Assembly (NCBI GenBank): GCA_965212005.1
Contig: OZ243038.1
Coordinates: forward strand, 1,674,001 to 1,738,000
Length of the DNA stretch: 64,000 nt
Direction: 5' to 3'
From: G965212005 sp965212005
Lineage (GTDB): Bacteria > Pseudomonadota > Gammaproteobacteria > Porifericomitales > Porifericomitaceae
In this document: piece by piece, positions 14,822 through 23,935 of the stretch
How the letters are laid out: each line of letters begins with the position of its first letter
How positions within the stretch are numbered: position 1 is the first letter of the stretch
Translations under genes and position numbers: made by a program
Notes under the pieces: model-generated
The model's database searches: none
Told to the model about the DNA's origin: nothing
Seen by the model: only the letters and a program-made list of their open reading frames with translations

Positions 14822-15058
14822 GTAGCCGGGTGTGCCGGCAGCTGCGCGGTCGGTAGGTCGACTCTTGCCGGTAGCGGTGGCCGAGGGCATCAAGCACCGC
14901 CTCGTGGGGCTGTGGATCAATGCCGAAAGGATACCAGGGACCCGCGGCGTTGCCGGCCGCGGCGGGCAGCGGCAATCGGAAACATGGCAGTCGTCGCGGC
15001 GCAGGGAACCTGCACTCGCTGCCGGCAAAAAAGCCGATGCGGGAACTCCCGGCATACG

Positions 15059-15207
15059 CGGACGGATTCCCGGAAATTCCGGCCGGAAATCGCCATAGCC
15101 AGATCAATCGCCCCGCCGCCGACCGGCGCGGACTGCCCGGCTCTCACGTCGGCGCAGGATGAACTTCGGACCCGTGAGGGTGAGCTCAAACTGGTCGTCC
15201 ACTAGGA
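15059..15207. repeat. 149-bp direct repeat, copy 2
   Basis: This is the second copy of the element at 14673-14821, with the same palindrome. Such near-identity across a 237-bp spacer implies a recent duplication or repeated insertion of a dispersed non-coding element. Confidence 0.85.
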
Positions 15208-15314
15208 TCGGTGACGGCAGGAGAGGCAAGAGCCAATCAGCCATCCGTTGACCGGATCAGGTTTCGGCAGATAGCCAGGCAGCCCGGCACCCGGATGAAC
15301 GATGCAGGTCTGGA

Positions 15315-16400
15315 TCAGGCACCGGATACTTCCAGTTGCTCCGCTCGGTGCTTGTTATTTAGCGGTTCGATTAGATCATTTAACTCGCCGAGCAAAATGG
15401 CTTCCAGCCGGTACAGTGTGATCGGAATGCGATGGTCGGTGACACGATTCTGCGGAAAATTATAGGTGCGGATGCGTTCGGAACGATCTCCGCTCCCGAC
15501 CATGCTGCGTCGGCTTTGAGCCTGCTGCTGCTGCTGTTGCCGCCGCGCGGTATCCAGCAACCGGGCTTTTAGCAGGGCGATCGCCTTGGCCCGGTTGCGG
15601 TGCTGGGAGCGCTCATCCTGGCATTCCACTACGGTATTGGTGGGCAGGTGAGTGATCCGCACCGCAGAATCGGTTTTATTGACGTGCTGTCCCCCGGCAC
15701 CGGAGGCGCGGAACGTGTCTACGCGCAGATCCGCGTTCTGAATCTCAATGGAGTCGATCGCGTCCGCCTCGGGCAGCACCGCCACGGTACAGGCGGAGGT
15801 GTGGATTCGTCCCTGGGACTCAGTTTCCGGCACTCGCTGCACGCGATGGACTCCGGATTCAAATTTCAGCAGCGCGTACACCCGGCCTCCGCTGACGCGC
15901 AGGATGACTTCCCGGTATCCGTCCAGGCTGGTGGGTTGTGCACTGATGATCTCCGCCTTCCAGCCTTGCATCTCTGCGTAGCGGCAATACATGCGCAGCA
16001 GGACGTTGACAAAGAGAGCTGCCTCCTGCCCGCCGGTGCCGGCACGAATCTCCAGGAAGACGTTTTTGTTGTCATCCGGGTCGCGCGGCAGCAGCAAATG
16101 ACGCAACTCCTCTTCCAGGAGTTTGCAGCGCTTTTTGTTGTTACGCAGTTCTTCTTGAGCCAGGGCCTGGATCTCCGGATCCGGGTCGCGGGTCATTTGC
16201 ATGGCCGAGTCCGCGGCGCCCTGACTTTGGCGGTAACGGTTAAAACAGGAAACGATCGGATCCAGTGCCGAGCGTTCCCGGCCCAGTTGTTTTCCTTGAG
16301 CCGGGTGCGTGCGGATGCCCGGATCGGCGAGTAAACCGTCGATCTCGCGCAGGCGCTGCGCCATGTTTTCCAGCTTTATATGCAGACTTTGCTCGATCAT
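15315..16400 (-). CDS. prfA: Peptide chain release factor 1
   Basis: The 361-residue product recognises UAA and UAG in the ribosomal A site and triggers release of the finished peptide. The catalytic GGQ loop is at residues 236-238 ('GAGGQHVNKTDSA'). The codon-recognition tripeptide is PET at 191-193, in the PxT position that marks RF1 and separates it from RF2 (SPF). The N-terminal helical domain precedes these. 'GSGDRSERIRTYNFPQ' near the end is also family-typical. Length matches the family. The ATG at 16400 is preceded by AAAGG about eight bases upstream. It lies downstream of hemA in the usual hemA-prfA order, but prmC, the GGQ methylase gene, is missing next door. Confidence 0.97.
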   Translation of the reverse strand: MIEQSLHIKLENMAQRLREIDGLLADPGIRTHPAQGKQLGRERSALDPIVSCFNRYRQSQGAADSAMQMTRDPDPEIQALAQEELRNNKKRCKLLEEELRHLLLPRDPDDNKNVFLEIRAGTGGQEAALFVNVLLRMYCRYAEMQGWKAEIISAQPTSLDGYREVILRVSGGRVYALLKFESGVHRVQRVPETESQGRIHTSACTVAVLPEADAIDSIEIQNADLRVDTFRASGAGGQHVNKTDSAVRITHLPTNTVVECQDERSQHRNRAKAIALLKARLLDTARRQQQQQQAQSRRSMVGSGDRSERIRTYNFPQNRVTDHRIPITLYRLEAILLGELNDLIEPLNNKHRAEQLEVSGA

Positions 16401-16467
16401 GTCCGTTACCTTTCGCAGGAAGCCGGGTGTCGGTGCGGACCGGGCTCAGCGCGCCGGGCGCCGATAG

Positions 16468-17739
16468 TCACCGTTTCTTCGCCGGCGGAGAAACTTCCTC
16501 GGGAAATTCTTGAGACGAAACGGGTTCTTCGGAACCCGTGTGCCTTGCCAGATCACGCAAGCTGACCGTGGGCAAATGCAAAAAGCGCCGGCACAGCGTG
16601 CGAGTCGCATCCGCCAGCACTTTCCCCGGCGCATTGCCCGTGCGCAATTTTTGTTCCGCCTCCGCCAGTACCGCGCGCCTCATCTCCCAGACGCTGCCGC
16701 GCAGGGTCCGAATGGCGGGCACGGCCGAACGCAGCCGGAGCCAGCCCATAAAGTCCAGCGAGAGTTCCTCGATCAGGGTTTCCGCCTCTTGTGCGGCCTT
16801 CTTCCGGCTGATCCGATTGTGATCAATAATGCTGCGCAGATCATCGATCGTATAAAGGTACACGTCCTCCAACGCCGCCGCGTCCGGATCGATGTCACGC
16901 GGTACGGCTAGGTCGATCAGAAAAACGGGCCGGTGTTTGCGCTGTGCCAGGCCGCTTTCCAGGAGTTTCCGGGAAAGCACCGGTTCACGGCTGCCGGTAG
17001 AGGAAACGATAATATCGGCCTCCGCCAGGTGCCGGGGCAGTGCCTCCAGGCTGATCGCCGAGCCCTGCCAGCGATTCGCCAGCGCTTGCGCTTTTTCCAG
17101 CGTGCGGTTGGCGATCATGATGCGGTTCAGGCCGTTTCCGCGCAAGTGTTCGGCAACCAGCCGTATGGTATCTCCGGCGCCGATCAGAAGGGCGGAGTGC
17201 TCTGTCAGGTCGCTGAAAATCTGTTGCGCCAACTGCACGGCAATGACCGCCACCGAGATTGGATTGTGGCCGAGGGAGGTGTGGCTGCGCACCTGTTTGG
17301 CCGCCGCAAAGCAATGCTGGAATAATTGGTTCAGCAGCGTGCCCACGGTACCTGCCTGCACTGCGGCCTGGTAGGAAGATTTCAGTTGCCCCAATACCTG
17401 GGGCTCGCCGAGCACCATGGAATCCAGCCCGCTGGCGACCCGCATCAGGTGCCGCACTGCGTCTTGTCCGAAGTGCGAGTAGAGGCAGGGGCGCAACTTG
17501 ACGTCCTCTACCTGACGGTAGTCGGACAGCCAGGCGATTACTCCCTGCTCTGAGGCAGATTTCAATTCGCAGTACAACTCGGTACGGTTGCAGGTAGAAA
17601 AAATCGCCGCTTCCCGCACGCCCGATTGCGACGCCAGACTGTCCAACGCTTCAGGCAGCGCCTCAGGCGCAAAATTAAGCCGCTCCCGCAAGGGGAGCGG
17701 TGTTTTGTTGTGATTGACGCCGATAGCCAGTAAAGACAC
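16468..17739 (-). CDS. hemA: Glutamyl-tRNA reductase
   Basis: HemA reduces glutamyl-tRNA(Glu) with NADPH to glutamate-1-semialdehyde, the committed step of the C5 pathway to heme. The 423-residue protein starts 'MSLLAIGVNHNKTPLPLRER' and carries the nucleophilic Cys50 in 'STCNRTELY'. The NADPH domain has 'LLIGAGDTIRLVAEHL', and the C-terminal dimerisation domain is helical. The start codon is GTG at 17739. It lies 67 bp upstream of prfA on the same strand and is probably co-transcribed with it. radC lies 70 bp upstream on the same strand, which is not the usual neighbour. Confidence 0.97.
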   Translation of the reverse strand: MSLLAIGVNHNKTPLPLRERLNFAPEALPEALDSLASQSGVREAAIFSTCNRTELYCELKSASEQGVIAWLSDYRQVEDVKLRPCLYSHFGQDAVRHLMRVASGLDSMVLGEPQVLGQLKSSYQAAVQAGTVGTLLNQLFQHCFAAAKQVRSHTSLGHNPISVAVIAVQLAQQIFSDLTEHSALLIGAGDTIRLVAEHLRGNGLNRIMIANRTLEKAQALANRWQGSAISLEALPRHLAEADIIVSSTGSREPVLSRKLLESGLAQRKHRPVFLIDLAVPRDIDPDAAALEDVYLYTIDDLRSIIDHNRISRKKAAQEAETLIEELSLDFMGWLRLRSAVPAIRTLRGSVWEMRRAVLAEAEQKLRTGNAPGKVLADATRTLCRRFLHLPTVSLRDLARHTGSEEPVSSQEFPEEVSPPAKKR

Positions 17740-17809
17740 AGCAGTTTCCCGATCTCAAGATCAGTGCTTATTTTGCTTCAGCCTCTACATGCAAGGCAAG
17801 AATTACGCG

Positions 17810-18484
17810 CTACATCAGGCCCAGTTCCGCCAGGGAAGAGACCTTGCCGTCTCCGATTACGAAGTGATCCAGCGTTCGGACGTCGATCAGGCTTAAGGCT
17901 TCCTGAATGCGCCGGGTAAGCAATTGGTCGGAGCCACTGGGTTCAGCGGTGCCGGAAGGATGATTGTGAGCCAGGATCACTGCCGCCGCGTTGTGCTGCA
18001 AGGCGCGTTTCACCACCTCGCGCGGATGCACGCTGGCGCTGTCGATGGTGCCGTTGAACATCTCGTCAAAGCTAATGACCCGATGCTGATTGTCCAGAAA
18101 CAGGCAGGCGAATACTTCGTGCTCATAGCGCCGCAGGTGCATGCGCAAGTAGTCGCGGGTAGCCTCCGGATTGCTCAGCACGTTGCCCCTGGAGAAGGTA
18201 GAGCGTAGATAGCGTTTGCCCAATTCCAGGGCAGCTTGCAGTTGTGCGTACTTGGCGGCACCCAGGCCTTTGAACTGGTACAGTTTCTCGGGAGAGGCCT
18301 CGAGCAGCGGGCGGAGCCCGTTGAACTGGCTCAGCAACTCGCGCCCGAGCGCAACGGCACTTTTCCCCCGAGTGCCGGTACGCAGGAAAATGGCAAGTAA
18401 TTCCGCATCGGATAACCCGGCGGGCCCCCGCGAGAGCAGTTTTTCACGGGGAAGCTCGGTTTTGGGCCAGCACCGCATGGACAT
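17810..18484 (-). CDS. radC: RadC family JAB-domain protein
   Basis: The 224-residue product has an N-terminal helix-hairpin-helix-like region ('GPAGLSDAELLAIFLRTG') and a C-terminal JAMM/MPN domain with the metal motif in 'ILAHNHPSGTAEPSGSD'. The biochemical role of RadC is unsettled; older work linked it to DNA repair and newer work to recombination and transformation. The ATG at 18484 is chosen because a perfect AAGGAGG lies nine bases upstream; an in-frame TTG at 18493 overlaps that site's spacing region. It is divergent from coaBC, as in many Gammaproteobacteria. Confidence 0.93.
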   Translation of the reverse strand: MSMRCWPKTELPREKLLSRGPAGLSDAELLAIFLRTGTRGKSAVALGRELLSQFNGLRPLLEASPEKLYQFKGLGAAKYAQLQAALELGKRYLRSTFSRGNVLSNPEATRDYLRMHLRRYEHEVFACLFLDNQHRVISFDEMFNGTIDSASVHPREVVKRALQHNAAAVILAHNHPSGTAEPSGSDQLLTRRIQEALSLIDVRTLDHFVIGDGKVSSLAELGLM

Positions 18485-18493
18485 ACGTAACAA

Positions 18494-18500
18494 CCTCCTT
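18494..18500 (-). promoter_or_regulatory. Strong ribosome binding site of radC
   Basis: The minus strand reads AAGGAGG here, nine bases before ATG 18484. This decides the radC start in favour of 18484. Confidence 0.7.
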
Positions 18501-18608
18501 GTTGTTCAGCAGTTCCGGGACGCATGGTGGAACGCAACGGGCGTCCCGGCACCGTTGCAGAACGGGTTATTGTACAGTTTTGTCGGCGCATCCGGTACAC
18601 TGCACGGC

Positions 18609-19832
18609 GTGAGGAGCTTTTTATACAGGAAGCGGCTCGTTATCGGGATCAGCGGCGGCGTCGCGGCTTATAAGGCCGTTGAATTAGTGCGGCTCCTGGT
18701 TGGCCAGGGGGCACAATTGCGGGTGATCCTGACTCGCGCCGCCGGTGATTTTATCACTCCCCTGACGTTGCAGGCGGTGTCCGGAAACCCGGTATATACC
18801 GAGTCTGGCCCGCCGGTGGCGCGTCATGGGATGGACCATATTGATCTCGCCGAATGGTGCGATGCAATCCTGGTGGCTCCGGCCAGCGCAGACTGCCTGG
18901 CCCGGCTCAGCATAGGGCGGGCCGATGATCTGCTGGCCTGTGTGTGTTTGGCGACGCGGGCCCCGTTGGCCCTGGCGCCGGCAATGAATCATTCCATGTG
19001 GCTGCACCCGGCCACCCAGGAGAACGTCCGCCGCCTGCGGCTGCGGGGCGTGCGCATTTTCGGTCCCGCGGACGGGGCGCAAGCGTGCGGCGCCTATGGC
19101 CCGGGGCGCATGCTGGAGCCGGCGCGGTTGGCAGAGTTGTTGGAGCAGCGCTTTTCCTCCGGCGTGCTGGCGGGCCGATCCCTGCTGATTACGGCCGGTC
19201 CTACCCGGGAGCCGATCGACCCGGTGCGCTACCTGGGCAACCGCAGTTCCGGTCGCATGGGATATGCGCTGGCTGAGGCCGCGCGGGCCGCCGGAGGTGC
19301 GGTTACCCTGGTTTCCGGGCCGGTGGAGTTGGAGACCCCGCAGGGGGTGGCGCGTGTTGATGTCAGTACCGCCGCAGAGTTGCGCCAGGCGGTACAGGAG
19401 CGGATCGCCGACTGCGATATTTTTATTTCCGCCGCGGCCGTGGCGGACTTCCGATGCCGGTCGCCCCGTGCCCACAAGCTGAAAAAAGATAGCCTGAGCC
19501 AGGGTCTGGAACTGCACTTGGAGCCCACTCCGGATATATTGGCAGAGGTGGCCCGGATGAGTTCGCCCCCGTTTCTGGTCGGTTTTGCCGCAGAGACGGA
19601 AGCGCTGGCAGAGCACGCCAGGGCCAAGCTTCAAAGCAAGGGCCTGGATATGATCGTAGCGAACCAGGTGGGAGCAGACCAGGGTTTCGGGGACGTGCAG
19701 ACACAGCTGGAGATTTTCTGGCAGGGGGGAGGGGTATGCCTGCCTCCCGCCGGCAAGGACCGGCTGGCCAAAGAAGTCATTCAACGGGTGGCAGAGCGAT
19801 ATCATGCCCAGCGTTCAGCTCAAAGTGCTTGA
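18609..19832 (+). CDS. coaBC: Bifunctional CoA biosynthesis protein CoaBC (Dfp)
   Basis: The protein joins cysteine to 4'-phosphopantothenate (CoaB, C-terminal) and decarboxylates the product to phosphopantetheine (CoaC, N-terminal flavoprotein). The start is taken as GTG 18609, giving 407 residues, the usual family length. The frame is open further upstream without family similarity. The CoaC half shows 'ISGGVAAYKAVELVRLL', the active-site His in 'HGMDHIDLAEW', 'PAMNHSMW' and Cys in 'ACGAYGPGRM'. The CoaB half has 'ITAGPTREPIDPVRYLGN' and 'SSGRMGYALAEAA'. Its end overlaps dut by 29 bases, which implies translational coupling in the coaBC-dut-algC-argB cluster. Confidence 0.94.
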   Translation: MRSFLYRKRLVIGISGGVAAYKAVELVRLLVGQGAQLRVILTRAAGDFITPLTLQAVSGNPVYTESGPPVARHGMDHIDLAEWCDAILVAPASADCLARLSIGRADDLLACVCLATRAPLALAPAMNHSMWLHPATQENVRRLRLRGVRIFGPADGAQACGAYGPGRMLEPARLAELLEQRFSSGVLAGRSLLITAGPTREPIDPVRYLGNRSSGRMGYALAEAARAAGGAVTLVSGPVELETPQGVARVDVSTAAELRQAVQERIADCDIFISAAAVADFRCRSPRAHKLKKDSLSQGLELHLEPTPDILAEVARMSSPPFLVGFAAETEALAEHARAKLQSKGLDMIVANQVGADQGFGDVQTQLEIFWQGGGVCLPPAGKDRLAKEVIQRVAERYHAQRSAQSA

Positions 19833-20259
19833 TTCCCGCGTAGGGAAAGAGTTTTCCCTGCCTGGTTATGCCACCTCGGGCGCGGCGGCGATGGACCTGC
19901 GGGCTTGTCTGGATGAGCCTTTAGTGCTGGAAGCCGGGGGGGTTACGCAGCTTGGCACCGGGATCGCGCTGCATATTGCCGATCCCAACCTGGCCGCCGT
20001 GATCCTGCCGCGCTCGGGCCTGGGACATCAGCATGGGATCGTCCTTGGCAACCTGGTGGGGCTGATCGACTCCGACTACCAGGGAGAGCTCAAGATTTCC
20101 TGCTGGAATCGAAGCAAAAACCCATTCACCATCCAGTCTGGCGACCGGATTGCCCAGATCAGTTTTGTCTCCGTAGCGAGGATCTCCTTCGACGTGGTCC
20201 GAGAATTTGTGCCGAGTGAACGGGCAAATAGAGGGTTTGGACACACCGGCATCGCCTAG
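19804..20259 (+). CDS. dut: Deoxyuridine 5'-triphosphate nucleotidohydrolase (dUTPase)
   Basis: Dut hydrolyses dUTP to dUMP, keeping uracil out of DNA and supplying the dTMP precursor. The 151-residue trimeric-type protein shows the five classical motifs: 'AAMDLRA', 'PRSGLG', 'GNLVGLIDSDYQGEL', 'GDRIAQISF', and the C-terminal 'RGFGHTG'. The last usually reads GGFGSTG, so the Ser-to-His change is slightly unusual. The ATG at 19804 lies inside the coaBC 3' end. Confidence 0.95.
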   Translation: MPSVQLKVLDSRVGKEFSLPGYATSGAAAMDLRACLDEPLVLEAGGVTQLGTGIALHIADPNLAAVILPRSGLGHQHGIVLGNLVGLIDSDYQGELKISCWNRSKNPFTIQSGDRIAQISFVSVARISFDVVREFVPSERANRGFGHTGIA

Positions 20260-20557
20260 TTCGCAGCGCTGGAACTGAATCATGCGAGTATTGCCCTGGA
20301 GCATTCTCCCCCCGTTCTTTCTGTGGCTGCCGGCGTCCCTGAATCGGGGTCAGGCCAGTGAGAATGCACCCAATGGCTCCATGTAATCGGGAAACCGGCA
20401 TGGCTTCAGTGGTTTTTCAGGGAGCGGAGGTTTGCGCATTGACGCACAGTGGAGTGAGCTCCGCGCCCTGGGGGCAAAAAAGACCGGGACCCGGTCCCGA
20501 AGCAAACGCAGGGAGGTGGATAATCGTCCTTTACGGTTGAGCCGTGGGTTATAAGTT

Positions 20558-22327
20558 ATGAACAGCGCGTGGTATCTATTGCTAATCGCCCTCCTTGCCG
20601 GCGCCGGGGTGCTGGCGTGGGTCTTATGGCAGCGGCGCCGGCGGGCCCGGCCACCGCCGGGCGCGCGCGCGGTCGTTTTCCAGGGCGCGATCCGCGCCAT
20701 GCGGGAAGGATTGTACCCAGGCCTGGAGCAGATGCTGGTTGATATTCCCGGCCTGCCCGAGATGGAGGCGCCCTCTACTACCAGGCAAGTGCAGAGAGTA
20801 CCCGGAGTACCCGCGCAGGGAACCGATCAGGCGGTGGACGTGACGCAGTTTCAGTCTGCGGTGCCCGGACTGGCGCAGGCAGAGAATGCTCCGGAGAGCC
20901 TGCTGGAACAACAGGAGCCGGAACCGATAGCGGTCCCGGAAAAGAAAAAACTTCAGCTGCCCCCGGCCAGCATTTTCCGGGAATACGATATACGCGGGCT
21001 GGTGAAAGGTGAACTGGACCCGGAACACGTCAAGTGGATCGGCCTTGCGATCGGCACTGAAATCCGGCGGGCAGGTCGAAGTAAGGCCCTGATCGGCCGC
21101 GACGGACGCGAATCCAGCACCAGCTTGAGCACCGCGCTGGCCAAGGGGATGTTGTCTGCCGGCGTCGATCTGATCAACCTGGGCACGGTACCGACGCCGG
21201 TGCTCTACTTCGCGCAGCATCAGCAGAAGCTACTGGATGGCGTGGTGGTAACCGCCAGCCATAACAGCCTGGAGTACAACGGTCTTAAGGTGGTGGTAGG
21301 AGGGCTACCGCTGTGGGGCGAGCAAGTCCGGCACCTGTACCAGCGCATCAAGGATCAGGACTTCGATTCCGGGCGCGGCAAGCTGCAGGGCCTGAATATT
21401 TTTGCCAAGTATCTGGGCGCAGTAGCCGCGTGTTTTACGCCGGCGGAGAAATCCCTGAAGGTGGTAGTGGACTGCGCCAATGGCATGGCCGGCTCTTATG
21501 TCCCCTTTTTGCTGCGCAAGCTCGGTCATGAGATCGTCGAATTATTTTGTGATACGGGCGAAGGGCCTAACCAGGCGCCGGATCCGACCGTGCCGGCAAA
21601 CTTGCAGGCGTTGCGTGATCGGGTGCGCACGGAGCAGGCCGACCTGGGCCTGGCCTTTGATGGAGACGGGGACCGGATCGTAGTAGTAGATGGACACGGA
21701 GAGATCATCTGGCCGGATCGATTATTGATACTGTTTGCTGAAGAATTGCTCAAGCGCTGTCCGGGCGCCACCATCGTCTATGACGTCAAATGCACCATGC
21801 ACCTGGCGCCGCGTATCCGCGAGCTTGGCGGCAATCCGATCATGTGGAAGACCGGCCACTCGCTGATCCGGAACAAGATGGAGCAGGACAATGCATTGCT
21901 GGCAGGCGAGCTCAGCGGACACCTGTTCTTTCGTGACGGTTGGTATGGTTTCGATGATGCTATCTACGCCGGCTGCCGCCTGTTGAACTTGTTGTCCGAT
22001 ATTGGCAAGCCGCCCACGGAGATCTTCCAGGAGCTTCCGGGAGCCTTCGGTAGTCCGGAATACCGGCTGCAGATCGACAGGCAGGAATCGGAAGAGTTGA
22101 TTGAGCAGATGACTGCGGCTTTCCAGGGCAAGGAGGCGGAATTGATCGATATCGACGGATTGCGTGTGCAGTACAAGGACCGATGGGGGTTGTTGCGGCT
22201 TTCCAACACTTCTCCGCAGTTGATATTCCGCTTTGAAGGCAGCGAGGCGCAGTCTCTACAGCGCATTCAGGAGGAATTTCGCAGCCTCCTCCAGCAGTCG
22301 CGCCCGCAGCTCAAGTTGCCGTTCTGA
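20558..22327 (+). CDS. algC: Membrane-anchored phosphomannomutase/phosphoglucomutase (AlgC type)
   Basis: This enzyme interconverts hexose-6-phosphates and hexose-1-phosphates (mannose or glucose) for LPS and exopolysaccharide precursors. The 589-residue protein begins with a membrane helix (residues 5-23) and a basic 'RRRRAR' stop, then a ~120-residue linker. The mutase core follows: 'FREYDIRG', catalytic Ser near 234 in 'TASHN', metal loop 'DGDGDR' at 368-373, sugar-binding 'GELSGHLFF', and a phosphate-binding C-terminal region 'RLSNTSPQLIFRFEG'. The N-terminal extension resembles the long AlgC of Pseudomonas, and gene order dut-algC-argB supports this. The 298 bp before it hold only a doubtful 34-codon ORF at 20282-20386. 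Confidence 0.93.
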   Translation: MNSAWYLLLIALLAGAGVLAWVLWQRRRRARPPPGARAVVFQGAIRAMREGLYPGLEQMLVDIPGLPEMEAPSTTRQVQRVPGVPAQGTDQAVDVTQFQSAVPGLAQAENAPESLLEQQEPEPIAVPEKKKLQLPPASIFREYDIRGLVKGELDPEHVKWIGLAIGTEIRRAGRSKALIGRDGRESSTSLSTALAKGMLSAGVDLINLGTVPTPVLYFAQHQQKLLDGVVVTASHNSLEYNGLKVVVGGLPLWGEQVRHLYQRIKDQDFDSGRGKLQGLNIFAKYLGAVAACFTPAEKSLKVVVDCANGMAGSYVPFLLRKLGHEIVELFCDTGEGPNQAPDPTVPANLQALRDRVRTEQADLGLAFDGDGDRIVVVDGHGEIIWPDRLLILFAEELLKRCPGATIVYDVKCTMHLAPRIRELGGNPIMWKTGHSLIRNKMEQDNALLAGELSGHLFFRDGWYGFDDAIYAGCRLLNLLSDIGKPPTEIFQELPGAFGSPEYRLQIDRQESEELIEQMTAAFQGKEAELIDIDGLRVQYKDRWGLLRLSNTSPQLIFRFEGSEAQSLQRIQEEFRSLLQQSRPQLKLPF

Positions 22328-22341
22328 CGGCTTTTACCACC

Positions 22342-23253
22342 GTGCCCGCCACGAAGGCCGCCAGCCCGGACGCGGTTGGCATCGCCAAGGTGCTTTCCGA
22401 GGCCCTGCCGTATATTCAGCGTTTCCGGGGCAAGACCATGGTGATCAAGTATGGCGGCAACTCCATGGCCGAAGAGCGGAGCAGGGCCTGTTTTGCCCGG
22501 GACATTACCTTGATGAAGCTGGTGGGGATGAACCCGGTCGTGGTGCATGGCGGCGGTCCCCAAATCAACGAACTGTTGCTGCGGCTTGGTGAAAAAGTGC
22601 GTTTTGTAGAAGGGATGCGGGTGACGAATCGTAACACCATGGACGTGGTAGAGATGGTATTGGGCGGCTTGCTGAACAAGGAACTGGTGGGCAACATCAA
22701 CCAGCAGGGCGGTCGCGCGGTGGGCCTGAGCGGCAAAGACGGGGGATTGATCCGCGCCCGCCGACTCGCCTCACAGGAACGGGCCAGGGAGGGCGTGGAA
22801 GAGCAGATGCTGGAGTTGGGGTTTGTCGGCGAGGTGACCGCAATCGATCCCAGCCTCGTGCATACCCTGGCCAAGGAGGATTTCATCCCGGTCATCGCCC
22901 CGATTGGCATAGGCGAGAAAGGTGTTTCCTACAACATCAACGCGGACATGGTGGCTGGCAAACTGGCCGAAACGCTGCGTGCGGAGAAGTTGATTATTCT
23001 GAGCGACGTGCCCGGGCTGAGCGGCGCGGACGGGGAAATCCTGCGCCAGCCCTCGTTGGCGACCGTGCAGGATCTGATCGTTGAAGGCGGCATACAGGGT
23101 GGTATGTTGCCTAAGCTGAATGCCATCCTGGAAGCTTTACAAGGAGGCGTAGGCGCTGCGCACATCATCGACGGTCGGGTCGATCATGCGCTGTTGATTG
23201 AAGTGTTCACCGACTACGGCATCGGAACCCTGCTGCGGGCGGACGGCGTTTGA
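22342..23253 (+). CDS. argB: Acetylglutamate kinase
   Basis: ArgB phosphorylates N-acetylglutamate, the second step of arginine synthesis. The 303-residue protein has the glycine-rich 'VIKYGGNSMAEE', 'VVVHGGGPQINELL' and 'GMRVTN', with 'DVPGL' and 'GGIQGGMLPKLNAILEAL' in the ATP-binding half. The N-terminal helix 'VLSEALPYIQRF' is the segment that, in arginine-inhibited enzymes, mediates hexamer formation, so feedback inhibition by arginine is likely. The start is GTG 22342, 14 bp after algC, and no clear Shine-Dalgarno sequence is visible. Confidence 0.96.
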   Translation: MPATKAASPDAVGIAKVLSEALPYIQRFRGKTMVIKYGGNSMAEERSRACFARDITLMKLVGMNPVVVHGGGPQINELLLRLGEKVRFVEGMRVTNRNTMDVVEMVLGGLLNKELVGNINQQGGRAVGLSGKDGGLIRARRLASQERAREGVEEQMLELGFVGEVTAIDPSLVHTLAKEDFIPVIAPIGIGEKGVSYNINADMVAGKLAETLRAEKLIILSDVPGLSGADGEILRQPSLATVQDLIVEGGIQGGMLPKLNAILEALQGGVGAAHIIDGRVDHALLIEVFTDYGIGTLLRADGV

Positions 23254-23293
23254 CGTGTGCGCCCGGCCGGATTTTCAGTGAATCATATGCAGG

Positions 23294-23935
23294 TTACGAT
23301 CCTTTCAGTTCCCTGAAACGCTGTATATCCGTGCTGTAATTGCTCCGGATCTGTTCCTGTTCGCGCCGCTTTTGTTCGATCAAAGTTTTTTGATCGGCGA
23401 TTTGCCGGTTGAATGTATGCAGGTTTTGCTCCAGGACCGTCGGCACTTCTTGCTGGTTTTGCTTAAAAGCGTTAATACGCCCCAAGGAGAATTCTACTTG
23501 TCCTTCCAGCCTCTCAATGCGGCTCTCCGCTAGCTTGATTTGCCCTTCGATGATGCCGATTTTGTCGTCCCTGGAGCGGATGATTTCGTTTTCATCGGTA
23601 TAGGTCTGTATCAGCACCAGGTCGCGTATGGCCTGTTCTTTTTCTGCCTTTTCGCGGATCTCGTCCTGTTTTCTTTGTTCCTGGCGCTGCATAAGCTCTT
23701 CGTCAGTGAGTTCCCGATCTACCTGGTTGACCGTCAATCCCTGTTCGTTGAGCTCTTTGTGCCCTGTTTTGACGTACTCCGGAGGCACCGTGGAGCCGCA
23801 CTCGGTTTCCCCCTTGTCGTTCTGCCAGCATTTGATCTGGGCCGGTACGGTTGAGGGGAGCCCGACCAGCAGCAGACTACACAGGAGGCGCCCGATGCCA
23901 ACGCTAACAGCAATCCGGAAAAATCGATTTGTCAT
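23294..23935 (-). CDS. Secreted coiled-coil protein with DUF4124-like N-terminus
   Basis: The 213-residue product begins 'MTNRFFRIAV', followed by a hydrophobic signal region and a likely cleavage site after 'STVPA'. 'IKCWQNDKGETECGS' then resembles the DUF4124 motif, in which two Cys flank a short strand. The rest (residues ~60-210) is highly charged heptad-rich coiled coil. ATG 23935 is preferred over a TTG/ATG further upstream because GAGGA lies about eight bases before it and the signal peptide then starts correctly. The product is probably periplasmic. The function is unknown. It is convergent with argB and lies upstream of pyrE on the same strand. Confidence 0.7.
   Translation of the reverse strand: MTNRFFRIAVSVGIGRLLCSLLLVGLPSTVPAQIKCWQNDKGETECGSTVPPEYVKTGHKELNEQGLTVNQVDRELTDEELMQRQEQRKQDEIREKAEKEQAIRDLVLIQTYTDENEIIRSRDDKIGIIEGQIKLAESRIERLEGQVEFSLGRINAFKQNQQEVPTVLEQNLHTFNRQIADQKTLIEQKRREQEQIRSNYSTDIQRFRELKGS

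Larger units (their letters stand above)
14596..15314. other. Gene-free stretch containing a duplicated 149-bp element
   Basis: No supported gene lies here. It contains two copies of a 149-bp direct repeat, the 237-bp segment between them (14822-15058), and about 107 bp of unassigned sequence before the prfA stop. Short open frames on both strands follow the repeat and look spurious. prmC, which commonly follows prfA, is not present. Confidence 0.6.

Noticed and set aside
14718..15107. 129-codon minus-strand frame spanning the 149-bp repeats
   Set aside because: It is generated by the duplicated repeat and shows no recognisable protein features.
18216..18608. Possible N-terminal extension of CoaBC
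   Set aside because: The region is antisense to radC and has no CoaBC similarity; the family N-terminus begins near GTG 18609.
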